NCBI GenBank assembly: GCA_037176705.1
Contig: CM073893.1
Span: 13,950,074-14,014,073, forward strand
Reading direction: 5' to 3'
DNA length: 64,000 bases
Source: Molossus alvarezi
Lineage: Eukaryota > Chordata > Mammalia > Chiroptera > Molossidae
Numbering within the stretch: the first letter of the stretch is position 1; the number at the start of each line of letters is the position of its first letter. The notes beneath the pieces were generated by a model, which was not told where the DNA came from, made no database searches, and worked only from the letters and a program-made list of their open reading frames with translations. The position numbers were made by a program, and so were the translations under genes. Positions 1-10,772 of the stretch are shown here, piece by piece.

Positions 1-1099
1 TTCTGTAGAACTTCAAATGAATGGGTCCCAGACTCATCTTCCAACAAAAGCAGCCAGGGCTGGCAGCAGAACTGCCTGAATGACTGCAGGGAGGGGGCCT
101 GGGGTGACTCCTGAACTAGTTTGAATGCATGTGGACTCCCTGTCCCCTTCCCGTCTTTAGTTGCACAGTCAAAAGTTCTTTGGAGATACAGAGAAGCAGA
201 GCACCAGCCTCTTCCCCCAATAAAATAGAACTGTCACACTGCAATTAAGGGGTTCATTTTTCTTGCTCAAACCCAATCACATGACTCTTGTCTACCTGTA
301 AGAACCCCCAAACGAGGGGCCACAACGTGTTTGGAGGATGGAGACCCAAGAAGTTGAAACTAAAGAAACTAAAGAACGATCAACAGTGTGCAAGTTGTGA
401 GGATTCTGGTGTGGTATTTGAACCTTTACCTCAAAACGGAGTCCTGACGCTTTGAGTTTTTTGTATAAAAAAACATTGTTTTATTGTCTTCACACAGTAT
501 TGTTGCAAATTCCTCTAAGAACCTAGTTATTAAAATTTTTGTTGTGTGAGATTGTGAGAGAAGAGCTCAAAACTCATATTGGAGCAGAAAAATAGAGACT
601 CAGACAGATATAGACATTTTTAAAAATTCTTCTTTCCATCCTTTTTATTTCTCCTTTATTTAGTCTTATTTCTTCTCCATTTTTTCTTTGTCCCTCTTTC
701 CCCTTCCTTACTTCTCATCACCTTGCTGTCCCCAGTCTGGTCACTGGGTTCTGCAGTAAGCAGCCGGGAAGACTGTCACAACATGCACTTCACGCTGTCT
801 GTGCATGCTGGGACCTCCCATGGCACCTCACCAGAAACAGGAGCTCAGAAAGAATTCTTGTCATTTGAATTAAATGCTACTGTGCAGTGATTTATTAGTC
901 ACACAAGTTAAGCCCAATTTCTGTGGGTCAGTGGCATTTCCTTCGTTTCTGACGCAGGAGAGATGTATCTTAGACCTGGACCCAGATGCCTTGCTGGTTA
1001 TTTTCTAGGTCATTATTCTTCATATGCATATTCCTATTCCTTCTCAGGAATCTCCTTGAAAACGCATCAAGGCACTTAATTCTTCAAAGTCAGAATCTG
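1..1099. other. Unique non-coding DNA, no gene recognised
   Basis: No recognisable repeat, splice-flanked exon or ORF above background was seen. Base composition is ordinary. It is probably intergenic or intronic. Confidence 0.5.
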
Positions 1100-1870
1100 T
1101 GGCAGACTATATTTTTCAAAGATGGCCACACCATTATTTTCCATCCTTAGACTGTGACATTGACACTTCTCCATTAAGAAATGGGGTCTATGTTCCCTCA
1201 CCTTAAACCTGAGTGGATCTTTGTAACTTTCCACCAATAGAGTACAGCTGTATGATTTCTGAAGCTAGATCATAAGAGACACTACAGCTTCCATCTGGCT
1301 CTCTTTCTCTTGGGACACATGCATTGGTATCCATGAGCCATCATATAAAAAGTTTGGCCCTGCCCTAGCTGGTGTTGCTTAGCGGTTAGAGCATCAGCCT
1401 GTGACCAGAGGGTCATGGGTTCGATTCCCAGCCAGGGACATGTACCTGGGTTGCAGGTTCTATCCTCGGTCCTGGTCAGGGTGTGTGCAGGAGGCAACTA
1501 ACTGATGTGTCTCTCTCACATCGATGTTTCTCTTCCTCTTTCTCTCTCTGCCCCTCCCTTCCTCCCTTCTACTCTCTCTAAAAATCAATGAAGAAAATAT
1601 CCTCCGGTGAGGATTAACAACAACAAAAAAAGCTTGACCCTTCAAAGCAGCTATGGTGGAAAGAATATGTAGAGAAGCCACATGGAGAGGGAGCTGCCTG
1701 AGGAGCCCAGCTGTTCCAGCCTTCAACAATTTGAGTCTTCCCAGCCCTGGCGCCAGAATGTGAATGAAGGCGCCTGCAGATGGTTTCAGGCTTCAAGCTG
1801 TTCCACTGAAGATTTGTGAGCAAAATCAATGTTGTTGGTGGTGGTGTTTCTAAGCCAGCAAGTTTCCTTT
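1100..1870 (+). mobile_element. MLT1-type MaLR solitary LTR, split by a SINE
   Basis: Family-typical blocks appear in LTR order: a tatgttccctcacctt-like block, a ccaatagagtacagc block, an acttctgaggctagrtcataa-like block and a ggctctctttctcttggga block. After the SINE the LTR resumes with the gccacatggagaggg block and ends near a taagccagcaagttt end motif. It is an old mammalian endogenous-retrovirus-like LTR with no coding part. The subfamily is not assigned. Confidence 0.6.
1361..1632 (+). mobile_element. VES-type bat SINE
   Basis: The tRNA-derived head (cctagctggtgttgcttagc), B box (ggttcgattcc), CT-rich body and tail with gtgaggattaacaac are all visible. Imperfect duplicated flanks (aaaagtttggcc and aaaagcttgacc) mark insertion into the MLT1 LTR. 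Confidence 0.85.
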
Positions 1871-2139
1871 ATGAAGCCTCCTGGTACAGAAAGTGCTACT
1901 GCGGTGCCTGCCCCTCCATTACCATTCAGCAGAGCTGTTCTTCGGGGCAGGGCTGGAACAGAGAGAAGGTGAAGCCAGCTCCTCGGAAATGCTTTCCAGG
2001 GGAGCACACGACATCTTCCTCTCGGGAAGTCTCCAGCCAGAGGTGTCTTCTGCCCATGAAATGGCAATGTACAAGTAACACCCATGGTCTTTTCCTTTTC
2101 TTTGAAAGGCAAAACCATCCACCATGAATAAGTTATAGA

Positions 2140-2745
2140 AACAGACTGTTGGATTAAACACATGTATAGAGAGAAAGAGTACATACAGTACAATACTATT
2201 TTTATAAAGCTCAAAATCAACAAGACAAAATAGTATTTCACAGATACAAACAAACAGGTATGATAAAATTACAAGAAAAAGGCAAGAAAGTCAACACGCC
2301 CAGCTGGTGTGGCTCAGTGGCTGAGTGTTGACCCATGCATGCACCAGTTTGATTTCTGGTCAGGGCACATGCCCGGGTTTTAGGCTCCATCCCTGGTGGG
2401 GGAAATGCAGGAGGCGGCCAATCAATGTTGATACTTCTCTCTCTCATCAATGTTTTTCTCTCTCCCTCTCCCTTCCTCCCTCTCTAAAACATCAATAAAA
2501 AAAAGAAAAGAAAAGAAAGCAGTCAACACAAAATTAAAGATGGAGCAGGGGAATGAAATCAGGCAGAGGTGTGATTGTAAGTGGTAACGGATAGGATTGA
2601 GGATGTTTATTTGACTATTGTGCTTCATAACTTACACATACATTACCTATATTCCTTTGTGTATGCAATCTACTGCATAACAAAAACATGATTTAAAAAA
2701 ATGACTGTTAGGGTAATGTTTCCAACTTAAAAATAAAAACAACAA
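2140..2745 (+). mobile_element. Old L1 3' UTR fragment, interrupted by a SINE
   Basis: Sequence around 2165-2290 and 2530-2740 (acagtacaatactatttttataaag, then gtggtaacgg and later an A-rich stretch) resembles the 3' UTR of ancient mammalian L1M elements. It is degraded, so the family call is tentative. Confidence 0.35.
2298..2520 (+). mobile_element. Bat SINE (VES-related, CAATAAA-tail type)
   Basis: It starts gcccagctggtgtggctcag and ends in acatcaataaaaaaaag. A perfect 9-bp TSD, agtcaacac, lies at 2289-2297 and 2521-2529. Confidence 0.88.
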
Positions 2746-2954
2746 CAGCACTTGGCATCATCCAGTGAGTTTCTCAACCCTGCCCTCATTACATATTCTG
2801 TCTTATGCTTATTTACCCACTTTTTTGCCCCATTCACATGGACTCTATCTAGTTTCCAGTCCTGGTCCCCTCTCCCCAGGAACCCCTCTGTGGCTTCGAA
2901 ACTCCCTATCTATTATTTCCTCCCATCATACACACTGCTGTCCAGTGAGACTTT

Positions 2955-3172
2955 AAAAAAATAATAGTAATAATAATCCTTTTTATTTTAAATTGATTTT
3001 CAGAGAGAGAAACATCTATGTGAGGGATAAACAGCTATTGGTTGCCCCCCACATGTGCCCCAACTGGGGATCAAACCTGCAACCTGGGCATGTGCCCTGA
3101 CTGGGAATCAAACCTGATACCTTCTGGTATATGGGACAACATTCTAACCAACTGAGCTACACCAGCCAGAGC
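2955..3172 (-). mobile_element. Bat SINE, minus strand
   Basis: The reverse-complement head, ctgagctacaccagccag, lies at the right end and the A/T-rich tail at the left. Flanks ccagtgagacttt and ccagtgagctttg are the probable TSD. Confidence 0.82.
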
Positions 3173-3189
3173 CCAGTGAGCTTTGTTGA

Positions 3190-3660
3190 AGCACAACCCT
3201 AATCCTGTTTTTCATAGCTCCAGTACCCTCAGTGACTCCTCATGGCCCTTGAAGTCAAATCTGCAGCCTTACTTTCTTAGCCTGGCATTCAGGGCCCCTA
3301 CAACCCAGTTGCTTCATGCTCACTAGGCTCAAGCCCACTGTGCCACTTCCCATTTATGCCGAGATCCCCACTCGGTGGCTTTGTCCTGCTATTCCCCTTG
3401 CCTCTCTCCTGCTTCTCCACCTTTCTATCTTTGGAAAGCTAGTTCTGCTACCTCCAAGGTCCTGAGGCCTTGCCGGACCCACTCCTGGGATAGACAGGCA
3501 CACGTGTCCCTGCCTCTCAGTGCCACTAGGACCCTGGGGGTCAGCAGGTGGGACATTGTTGCTTTCTGCCTTCAACCTGTTTATATCCTTGTGGACAGGG
3601 GTCACATCTGATTCACTCCTTGTCCCCACAATTCTTCACTCATATCAAACAGTCAATATT
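3190..3660 (+). mobile_element. L2 LINE 3' fragment
   Basis: The block cttagcctggcattcagggc at about 3279 and the terminal ggacaggggtcacatctgat region at about 3595 are diagnostic of the L2 3' end. It is a fossil LINE with no coding capacity left. Confidence 0.6.
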
Positions 3661-3963
3661 TTTAGAATGACTGTATCACCAAACAAATGCATTCCATATA
3701 AAGACCTATCCTAAGCAAAACTATAAAATGAAGAAAGCTTGTCTTTGGTGTCTCCAGCTTACCTCATCAGTTGCGAGGAGCTTTTGCCTTCCCCACACCC
3801 CCAAGTACCCAGAAACTTTATACCTACTATCTTAAAAGCCTGCTTTTGGGAAAAGACCTGATAAATTTATTCACACTAGTATGTAAACTACTGAGAAACC
3901 TTCTGATGCTACTGCTCTTTTACTGAGAAGTATTTATTTTGTTAGCAAAAGACAAAGAATGTA
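3661..3963. other. Unique stretch, nothing recognised
   Basis: No repeat, ORF or RNA gene could be supported here. Confidence 0.45.
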
Positions 3964-4404
3964 TCTGTACGGGTTGAATGGTGTCTCCCCCAAATTCATG
4001 TCCCCCAAGAACCTCAAATTGTGACCTGATTTGGAAATGGGGTCTTTGCAGATGTAATTGTTAAAATGAAGTAATACTGGATTAGGGTGGACCCTAAATC
4101 CAATAATGGTGTCCTTATTAGAAGTCTGCAAGTGATACAGAGACAGAGGATAAACAGTTATGTGAAGCAGCAGAAATTGGAATGATGTAGCCACAAGCCA
4201 AGGAATACCAAGGATTGCCAACAATGACCAGCAGCCAGGAATAAGCGAGAAAGGAGTTTTCCCTGGAGCCTTCAGATGAATCATAGGTCTTCCAACACCT
4301 TGATTGCAGACTTCTGGCCCCCAGAACTGTGAGAGACTATATTCCTGTTGTTTTAGCCTGTGAGTTGTATAGGTACTTTGTTAGTGCAGCCCAGGAAACC
4401 AAAA
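3964..4404 (+). mobile_element. MLT1-type MaLR LTR
   Basis: Characteristic blocks occur in order: ggttgaatggtgtctccccc, tttggaaatggggtctttgc, gccacaagccaaggaatacc, gacttctggcccccagaact and gcagcccaggaaacc. It is an old, solitary, non-coding LTR. The exact subfamily needs a library search. Confidence 0.7.
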
Positions 4405-4858
4405 CCACAGCCAACATGCTGCATTCGTTATCAGGCACCAATGATACTGGGGGAGAGGCATCCTGGGAAGTTGCTCAGTGCCCTAGGAGAGACCTGCACC
4501 AGCTGATCTACCTGCTCCAACCACGGGGCCTGGCAGTATGGGGAACAAGCAAGGTTGAGACGTGGATGGACCCTAGATCATCACTACCGATACCTTGAGA
4601 AAATATGGGGACCAGTGAACACCCACCTCTTGTTGCACTGGTTTTGTTCAGCTGCCTGCTGGGTGGACTGAGACCAAGGTCAGGAGCAGGGCTAGGGATA
4701 CATGAACTAACTCAAAGGTTATTATACTTTCAGTGTCATTGGTCCCTCTGAGAACATGGTATTATTTAGGGACTCTCCAAGAAATACACACACGTCTCCT
4801 AAAATTTGCAGTTTCACAGGTCCCTTGAAGCCTCTCCAAGGGGTAAAAATATTTGATG
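4405..4858. other. Unique stretch, nothing recognised
   Basis: No repeat or gene was recognised between the MLT1 LTR and the hAT-type element. Confidence 0.45.
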
Positions 4859-5029
4859 TTTTCATACAGCGATTTTCAAACTTTTTCATCTCATGGCACA
4901 CATAAACTAATTACTAAAATTCTGCAGCACATCAAAAGATGTATATATTTTTTTGCCTATCTGACAAAAAAACTGGTATAGTTTTGATATATTCACATCG
5001 GATGGCTATTGTTGTGTTGGCTGTTGTCT

Positions 5030-5268
5030 TCTTTTATTTATTTATTTATTTTTTAATCTTCACCCAAGGATATATTCTTATTGATTTTTAAAGAGAGAGG
5101 AAAGGAGGGAAGAGAGAGATCAATGTGAGAGAAACATTGATCAGTTGCCTGCCATGCATACCCTAACTGAGGATTGAACCCACAACTTAGGTATGTGCTC
5201 TGACCGGAAATCAGATGGGCAAACTTTTGGGGTAGAGGATGACACTCCAACCAAATGAGCCACCTGGC
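5030..5268 (-). mobile_element. VES-type SINE inside the hAT element
   Basis: This is a reverse-complement SINE: poly-T then atcttcacccaaggatatat at the left, and gagccacctggccatgg at the right. Likely TSD is ggctgttgtc and ggctattgtc. It is diverged. Confidence 0.75.
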
Positions 5269-5977
5269 CATGGCTATTGTCATTTTTTTCATTTGACAAA
5301 CTAAGAAGAAGAGGTCAATGTCCCAGACTGAGTAGTCAAGTATTGCATGTTTTCAAATTGCTGCAGTGACTTAGAAGATGGCGGTGGGAAGGACCGGAGG
5401 GAAGGTGAGTGCATGAGAGAGTGAGCGAGTGTGTGAGAGAGTGCGAGTGGATGCGAAGGTGGACGACCAGACCCGACCAGTGCCGAGCCATGGAGCAGAA
5501 GGTTCCTGTGCTGTGGACAGGAGCAGCCGGCTACCATGGTAAGCAGCCCTTCAGGGTGCTTCTCCCTGCACCTTGGGGAGGTCCCACTATTTTGGAAGAT
5601 CCCAGGTCTTCCCTGGGAGGAGGCAGTGGGAGCGGCTAGGGCCCAGCAACCTGAGCCCACCAGCACTCCTGGCACTATCAGACCAGTGGACACTCTGTGT
5701 CAACACAGACTAGCGCACAGTAATGGAGTTCCCAAAGTGCCAGTCTCAGAAGCCGCAGACAGCCCGGAGCCCAGCACCAGCCCCCACAGTAGCAGCCTGA
5801 TCAGAGTTCAGATATACCCCCAACAAGAGAGGCTGGAGAGCAGACATCCATCCCCAGGCAACAAAAGCACAAAGCAGCAGCTGAGACCCTTCCCCAAAAA
5901 CTACAGCAAAAGCTGAACAGGAGTTGAGCCCCATGGGGGAGCAGCACTCCCCAGCTACCAGCAGCTGGACATGGGGC

Positions 5978-6372
5978 TCCACAGAGGCCTGTGCGGTCCA
6001 ACAGCTCACAAGAGCAGTGGGAAGCCAGAGCCCGAGAGACACTGGTGCCATCCAGCTGCCCACCCACAGGAACTGCATAGTGCGGGGGCAACAGAGAGGC
6101 CTGTGCGACCCAGCAGGTACTGTGCCATCCAATCCCCCGTGGGACCTGCAGAGTGCTGAAGCACCAGAGAGGACTGTTTGACCCAGCAGGAACTGCGCAA
6201 TCAAGTTACCCATGGGGCCTGTGTGGTGCTGAACCACCAGAGAGGCCTGTGCGACCCAGTAGCCCATAACATAGGCACAGAGCCGGGTCCCCAAAAGGAC
6301 AGTGCGATAAAGTTACCTGCGGGACCTGCAGGATGTGGGGGCACCAGAGAGGCCTGTGCGACCCAGCTGTAT
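5978..6372 (+). repeat. Minisatellite in the L1-A 5' UTR, about five units
   Basis: Units of about 73-112 bp each begin with a form of cagagaggcctgtgcgaccc. Copies start near 5978, 6090, 6165, 6238 and 6343. Unit length varies through internal insertions. Confidence 0.75.
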
Positions 6373-6395
6373 ACAAGATAGGCATAGAGAATGTG

Positions 6396-7560
6396 AAAAT
6401 GGAGGTGGAGTGAATAGAAGCTAAGCAGATGATCTCCCAGGACCAAACAGGAATTACAACTGAAAATAAAGACAAATCATCGGAAAAAAGCAACAGAAAA
6501 GCAGCAGGACAGGACCATATAACCAGGGACACTGGTAGGATCTGCAGAGGCACAAGAGGGTGGCAGGCCTGGGTGCCAACGGACAGCAGCAGTCTTAGCT
6601 GTGAGCAGAGCCCTTGGGGAATAAAGACCAAGCTCACTCCACAGTGCAGAGAGCCAGGACAGTGCTAAATAGCCACAGCCACTCACCTGGGAGCTACAGA
6701 AGAGGGAGGGCCAACAGTGCTGGAACTCTGTGGGAACACCCGGGATTTGGAGGACACTCAGAGTTTTTGATGAGCTGCGGCCACAAAGGACAGTGGCCAC
6801 TGTGCTCCTTCCCAGAGCTGTGGGGGAAAGCAGCACCCACCCCCCTCCTAGGAGATTCAGCCTTTCCCAGGTGAGGCAAAGAAATGCAAATTGAGGCTCA
6901 TTAATAACCAGCATCTATCTCACACTCTGGAAATCCTCTTAAGCAGAACACAAGGGCTACATTCCAAGGCACGGAGTAACTGAGACTACTAGCCACCAGG
7001 AAAAACTAGAAGAGATAGATTCAGACCATCTCCCAGGACCAAATTGGAATTACAACGAAAATAAAAATAAATCGTCAGGAAAAGGCAACAGAAATGCAGC
7101 TTGAAGGACCACATAACTAAGGTCACTGACTCAATCCTGGTAGGCTTGCAGAGACACAAGAGGGGGGCTGGGAGCCCACGGTCGGCATCAGCCTTAGCTG
7201 TGAGTGGTGGCCTTGGCTGTGAGCAGTGGCCTTGGGTTATACTCCCAAGCGACTCTACAGTGCAGAGCTGGGACAGAGGCTAAAATAGCAGCAGCCACTT
7301 ACCTTGGACTCTGGCAGAGGGAGGGCAGACTGGACTGGAACTGTGTGGGGACACTCAGAATTTGGAGGGAGCTCAGAGATTTTTCTGTGTTGCAGCCATG
7401 CAAAACTGTGGACATCTTACTCCTTCCCAGGGATCTGGGGAGAGGCAGCAGCCCCACCCTCCGAGATCCAACCCCACCCAGTAGCCATTGAAATGCTAAT
7501 TGAGGCCCATTAACAACCAGCATCTGTCCCACCCTCAAAAAAATCCCCTTACTCTGAGCA
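6396..7560 (+). repeat. Tandem duplication of the L1-A 5' UTR monomer (about 596 bp)
   Basis: The motif atctcccaggaccaa occurs at 6432 and 7028, an offset of 596 bp. Downstream landmarks repeat in the same order: an aaaataaaracaaatc-like block, a ccttgg block, a cagagggaggg-like block and an aaatgc-aattgaggc-cattaa-aaccagcatct block near the ends. L1-B and L1-C each have only one copy of this unit. Confidence 0.75.
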
Positions 7561-7818
7561 CCTGAGGGAGTTTTTCATTCAACTGAGAAGCCAAGGTTCC
7601 TCAGGTAACCTCTACTGATAGTCTCCAGGCAAAATCTAGTGGTTAATTGTACCATTCCCTGGGCTAGCCACTTTAACCAGGAAAGTAAGACTTGAAAGTG
7701 GTGTGTAACATGGGTCCTCCCTGGCTCATCGAAACCCAGGAGAGGGAGCCACAAACAGCAGAACACCAACACCCACAGGGAAAATTTGCAGGCTCCAAAG
7801 CCCACTGTGATAGCCAAA

Positions 7819-9019
7819 ATGGTGAAACACAGAAACAAGAGCCAAATGAAAAAGCAAGAGTCCTCTACTGAAGAGGAGATAAATGAGGTGCAGTTAAGCA
7901 AGTTAACAGAACTAGAATTCAGAGCCATGATCTTGAGGAAGCTCAACAGCATGTGTAAGGACATGAGCACCATGAGTAAAGACACAGAAATGTTGAAAAT
8001 CAACCAGCTGAAAATTAAAAACCACCAAGAAAAAATGAAGAAAGACAGGGCAGAAATAAAGAACAAAAAAAAGGACTAAATAGCAGAGTAGAGGAAGCTG
8101 AGGACCGAATCAGTGAAATAGAAGATAGGGTAGAAAAAATCAACCAATCAGAAAACCAAAAGGAAATAACAATTAAAAGACATGAAGACAGCTTAAGAGA
8201 ACTGTGGGACAACTGTAAATGTAGTAACATTCACACCATAGGCGTCTTTGAAGAAGAAGAAAATGAGCAAGGGTTAGAGAATATATTTGAAGAAATAGTG
8301 ACAGAAAAATTCCTTAATTTGGTGAAGAAAGAAGGCATTCAAGTTCAAGAAGCACAAAGAGTCCCAAGTAAGAAGAACCCAAACAGACCCACACCAAGAC
8401 ACATAGAAATCAAATGCCAAAAATTAAAGACAAAGAGAGAATCCTAAAAGCAGCAAGACATAAGCAACAGGTTAGCTACAAAGGAAACCCCATAAGGCTC
8501 TCAGCTGACTTCTCAACAGAAACACTACAGGCCAGAAGGGAATGGCATGAGGTAATCAAGGTCATGAAGCCCTGGCCGGTTTGACTCAGCGGTTGGAGCG
8601 TCGGCCTGAGGTACAGAGAGACCCGGGTTCGGTTCCCGCTAAGGGCACGTACCTCGGTTGCAGTTTGTCCCCGGCCCTGGTTGGTCGTGCAGGTGGCAAC
8701 TACTCGATGTGTCCCTTCACATCAATGTTTCTCTCTCTCTCTCTTCCTCTCTCTCCCTCCCGCTCTATCTGAACAAAAAATGGAAAAATGTCCTCGGGTG
8801 AGGATTAAAAAAAAAAAAAAAATCAAGGTCATGAAAAACAAGAATCTGAATTGAAGAATACTCTACCCAGCAGGCTATCATTTAAAATAGAAGGTTGAAT
8901 AAAGAGCTTCCCAGACAAAAAAAAAAAAAGGCTAAGGGAATATATTAGCACCAAACCAGCACTGCAAGAAATGTTAAAAGGACTGCTGTACTTAGCAAGA
9001 GAAATAGGAAGAAAAATAG
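7819..9019 (+). pseudogene. L1-A ORF1 (RNA-binding chaperone), disrupted
   Basis: It starts at ATG 7819 (MVKHRNKSQMKKQ...), the same start context as the other L1 ORF1 copies here. L1 ORF1p is a coiled-coil, RRM and CTD protein that coats L1 RNA in cytoplasmic particles. Visible parts are a basic N-terminus, then a heptad-rich stretch (to about residue 100) broken by stop codons near 8077. RRM-type sequence follows at 8220-8420, and a VES SINE (8569-8820) splits the C-terminal domain. The last part resumes at 8836 and stops at TAG 9017-9019, 17 bp before ORF2. Multiple frameshifts make it non-functional. Confidence 0.85.
8569..8820 (+). mobile_element. VES SINE in L1-A ORF1
   Basis: Full-length head, B box (ggttcggttcc) and tail (tcctcgggtgaggatt plus A-tract) are present. 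The perfect 15-bp TSD aatcaaggtcatgaa lies at 8554-8568 and 8821-8835. Confidence 0.95.
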
Positions 9020-10523
9020 AACCACACTAAACAAAAATGGCAATAAATAAGTACATATCAATAATCACCTTATATGTAAATGGATTGAATGATTTGATAA
9101 AAAGACACCGAGTAGCTGATTGGATAAGAAATAATGACTCATCTATATGTTGTTTACAGGAGACTCACCTCACAATAAAAGACTCACATAGGTTGAAAGT
9201 GAAGGGATGGAAAAAAATCTTACAAGCAAACGAAAAGGGCAGCAATACTCATATCTCATCAAATAGATTTCAAAATGAAGACCATAACTAGAGACTAAGA
9301 AGGCCACTATATAATATTGAAAGGATCTATCCACCAGGAAGATATAACCTTGGTGAACATATATGCACCCAATATAGGAACACCAAAATAAATTAAAAAT
9401 CTACTGGAAGACTTCAAAGGAGATACCGATAGCAATACAATCATAGCAGGGGACTTCAACACCGCGCTGATGTCACCGGATATATCCTCTAGACAAAAAA
9501 TTAGTAAGGAAACATAGACTCTAAATGAAGCACTAGACCAAATGGATTTAATAAATATCTACAGAGAATTACACCCCAAAACTACAGAATTAACATTCCT
9601 CTCAAGTGCACATGGGACATTCTCAAAGATACACCACATTTTAGGACACAAACTAAATCTCTACAATTCAAGAAGATTGAAATCATATCAAGCATCTTCT
9701 CAGATCACAACGGCATAAAACTAGAAATCAATTGCAACAAGTACATGCAAAGACATCTGAAAACATGGAGGCTAAATAGCATGTTATTGAACAATAAATG
9801 GGTTACCATGGAGCTCAAGGAAGAAATTAAAAACTTCCAGGAAACCAATGAAAACAAACACACAACAACACAAAATGTATGGGATGCAGCGAAAGCAGTT
9901 CTGCAAGGGAAGTTCATAGCACTACAGGCCTTCCTCATGAAGCAAGAAAAATTTCTAATACATTATCTAACCTCACAACTTAAAGAACTAGAAATCAAAC
10001 AAAAAGAAAACCCCAGAGCAAGTAGAAGGAAGGAAATAGTGAAGATCAGAGCAGAAATAAATGACACGGAGACAAAAAAAAAAAAACAATTCAAAGGATC
10101 AATGAAATAAAGAGCTGGTTCTTTAGAAAGATAACAAGATTTATGGATTCTTAGCTAGACCCACCAAGAAACAAAGAGAACCCAAATACACAAAATCAGA
10201 AATTAAAGAGGAGAAATAATAACTGACAGCACAGAAATACAAAGAATCATTAACAAATATTATGAACAATTATACGGCAAGAAATTAGACAATATAAGTG
10301 AAATGGACAAATTTCTAGAAAAACATAGTCTCCCAAAACTGAACCAGGAAGAGATAGAAAACTTGAACAGACCAATAACATATGAAATTGAAGATGTAAT
10401 AAAGACTCTCCCAGCAAACAAAAACCTAGGCCCGGATGGCTTCACGAGGAAATTTTACTGAACATTCAAAGAAGAACTAATACCCATTTTCCTCGAACTA
10501 TTTCAAAAAATTCAAGAAGAAGG

Positions 10524-10772
10524 CCCTGGCCGGTTTGGCTCAGCAGTTAGAGCATCGGCCTGCAGTCCGGAGAGACCCGGGTTCGGTTCCCGCTAAGGGC
10601 ATGTACCTTGGTTGCAGTTTGTCCCTGGCCCTGGTTGGTCGTGCAGGTGGCAGCCACTCGATGTGTCCCTTTCACGTTGATGTTTCTCTCTCTCTCTTCC
10701 TCTCTCTCCCTCCTACTCTATCTGTGCAAAAAATGGGAAAATGTCCTCTGGTGAGGATAAAAAAAAAAAAAT
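10524..10772 (+). mobile_element. VES SINE in L1-A ORF2
   Basis: Head ccctggccggtttggctcag, B box and tcctctggtgaggataaaaa tail are intact. The perfect 13-bp TSD ttcaagaagaagg lies at 10511-10523 and 10773-10785. Confidence 0.95.

Larger units (their letters stand above)
5367..7818 (+). promoter_or_regulatory. L1-A 5' UTR (promoter region), composite
   Basis: The region has three parts. Part one is an upstream segment (5367-6395) that begins with gaagatggcggtggg and contains a minisatellite. Part two starts near 6396 with a head (aaaatggaggtggagtgaat) matching the canonical start of L1-C near 52078. Part three is a second diverged copy of that unit from about 6991. L1 5' UTRs act as internal RNA polymerase II promoters; that role is inferred here from position only. 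The stretch has no coding potential. Confidence 0.65.

Noticed and set aside
1786..2253. 155-codon minus-strand frame
   Set aside because: It crosses the MLT1 LTR end and unique DNA into old L1 text. No domain is visible and it is not a credible gene.
5746..6294. 182-codon minus-strand frame over the L1-A 5' UTR
   Set aside because: It is opened by GC-rich minisatellite units that repeat without stops. Its repetitive composition follows the DNA repeat.
8581..8772. VES SINE heads as possible tRNA genes (several sites)
   Set aside because: They have A- and B-box-like motifs, but the bodies do not fold as complete tRNAs and they end in SINE tails. They are tRNA-derived SINEs.
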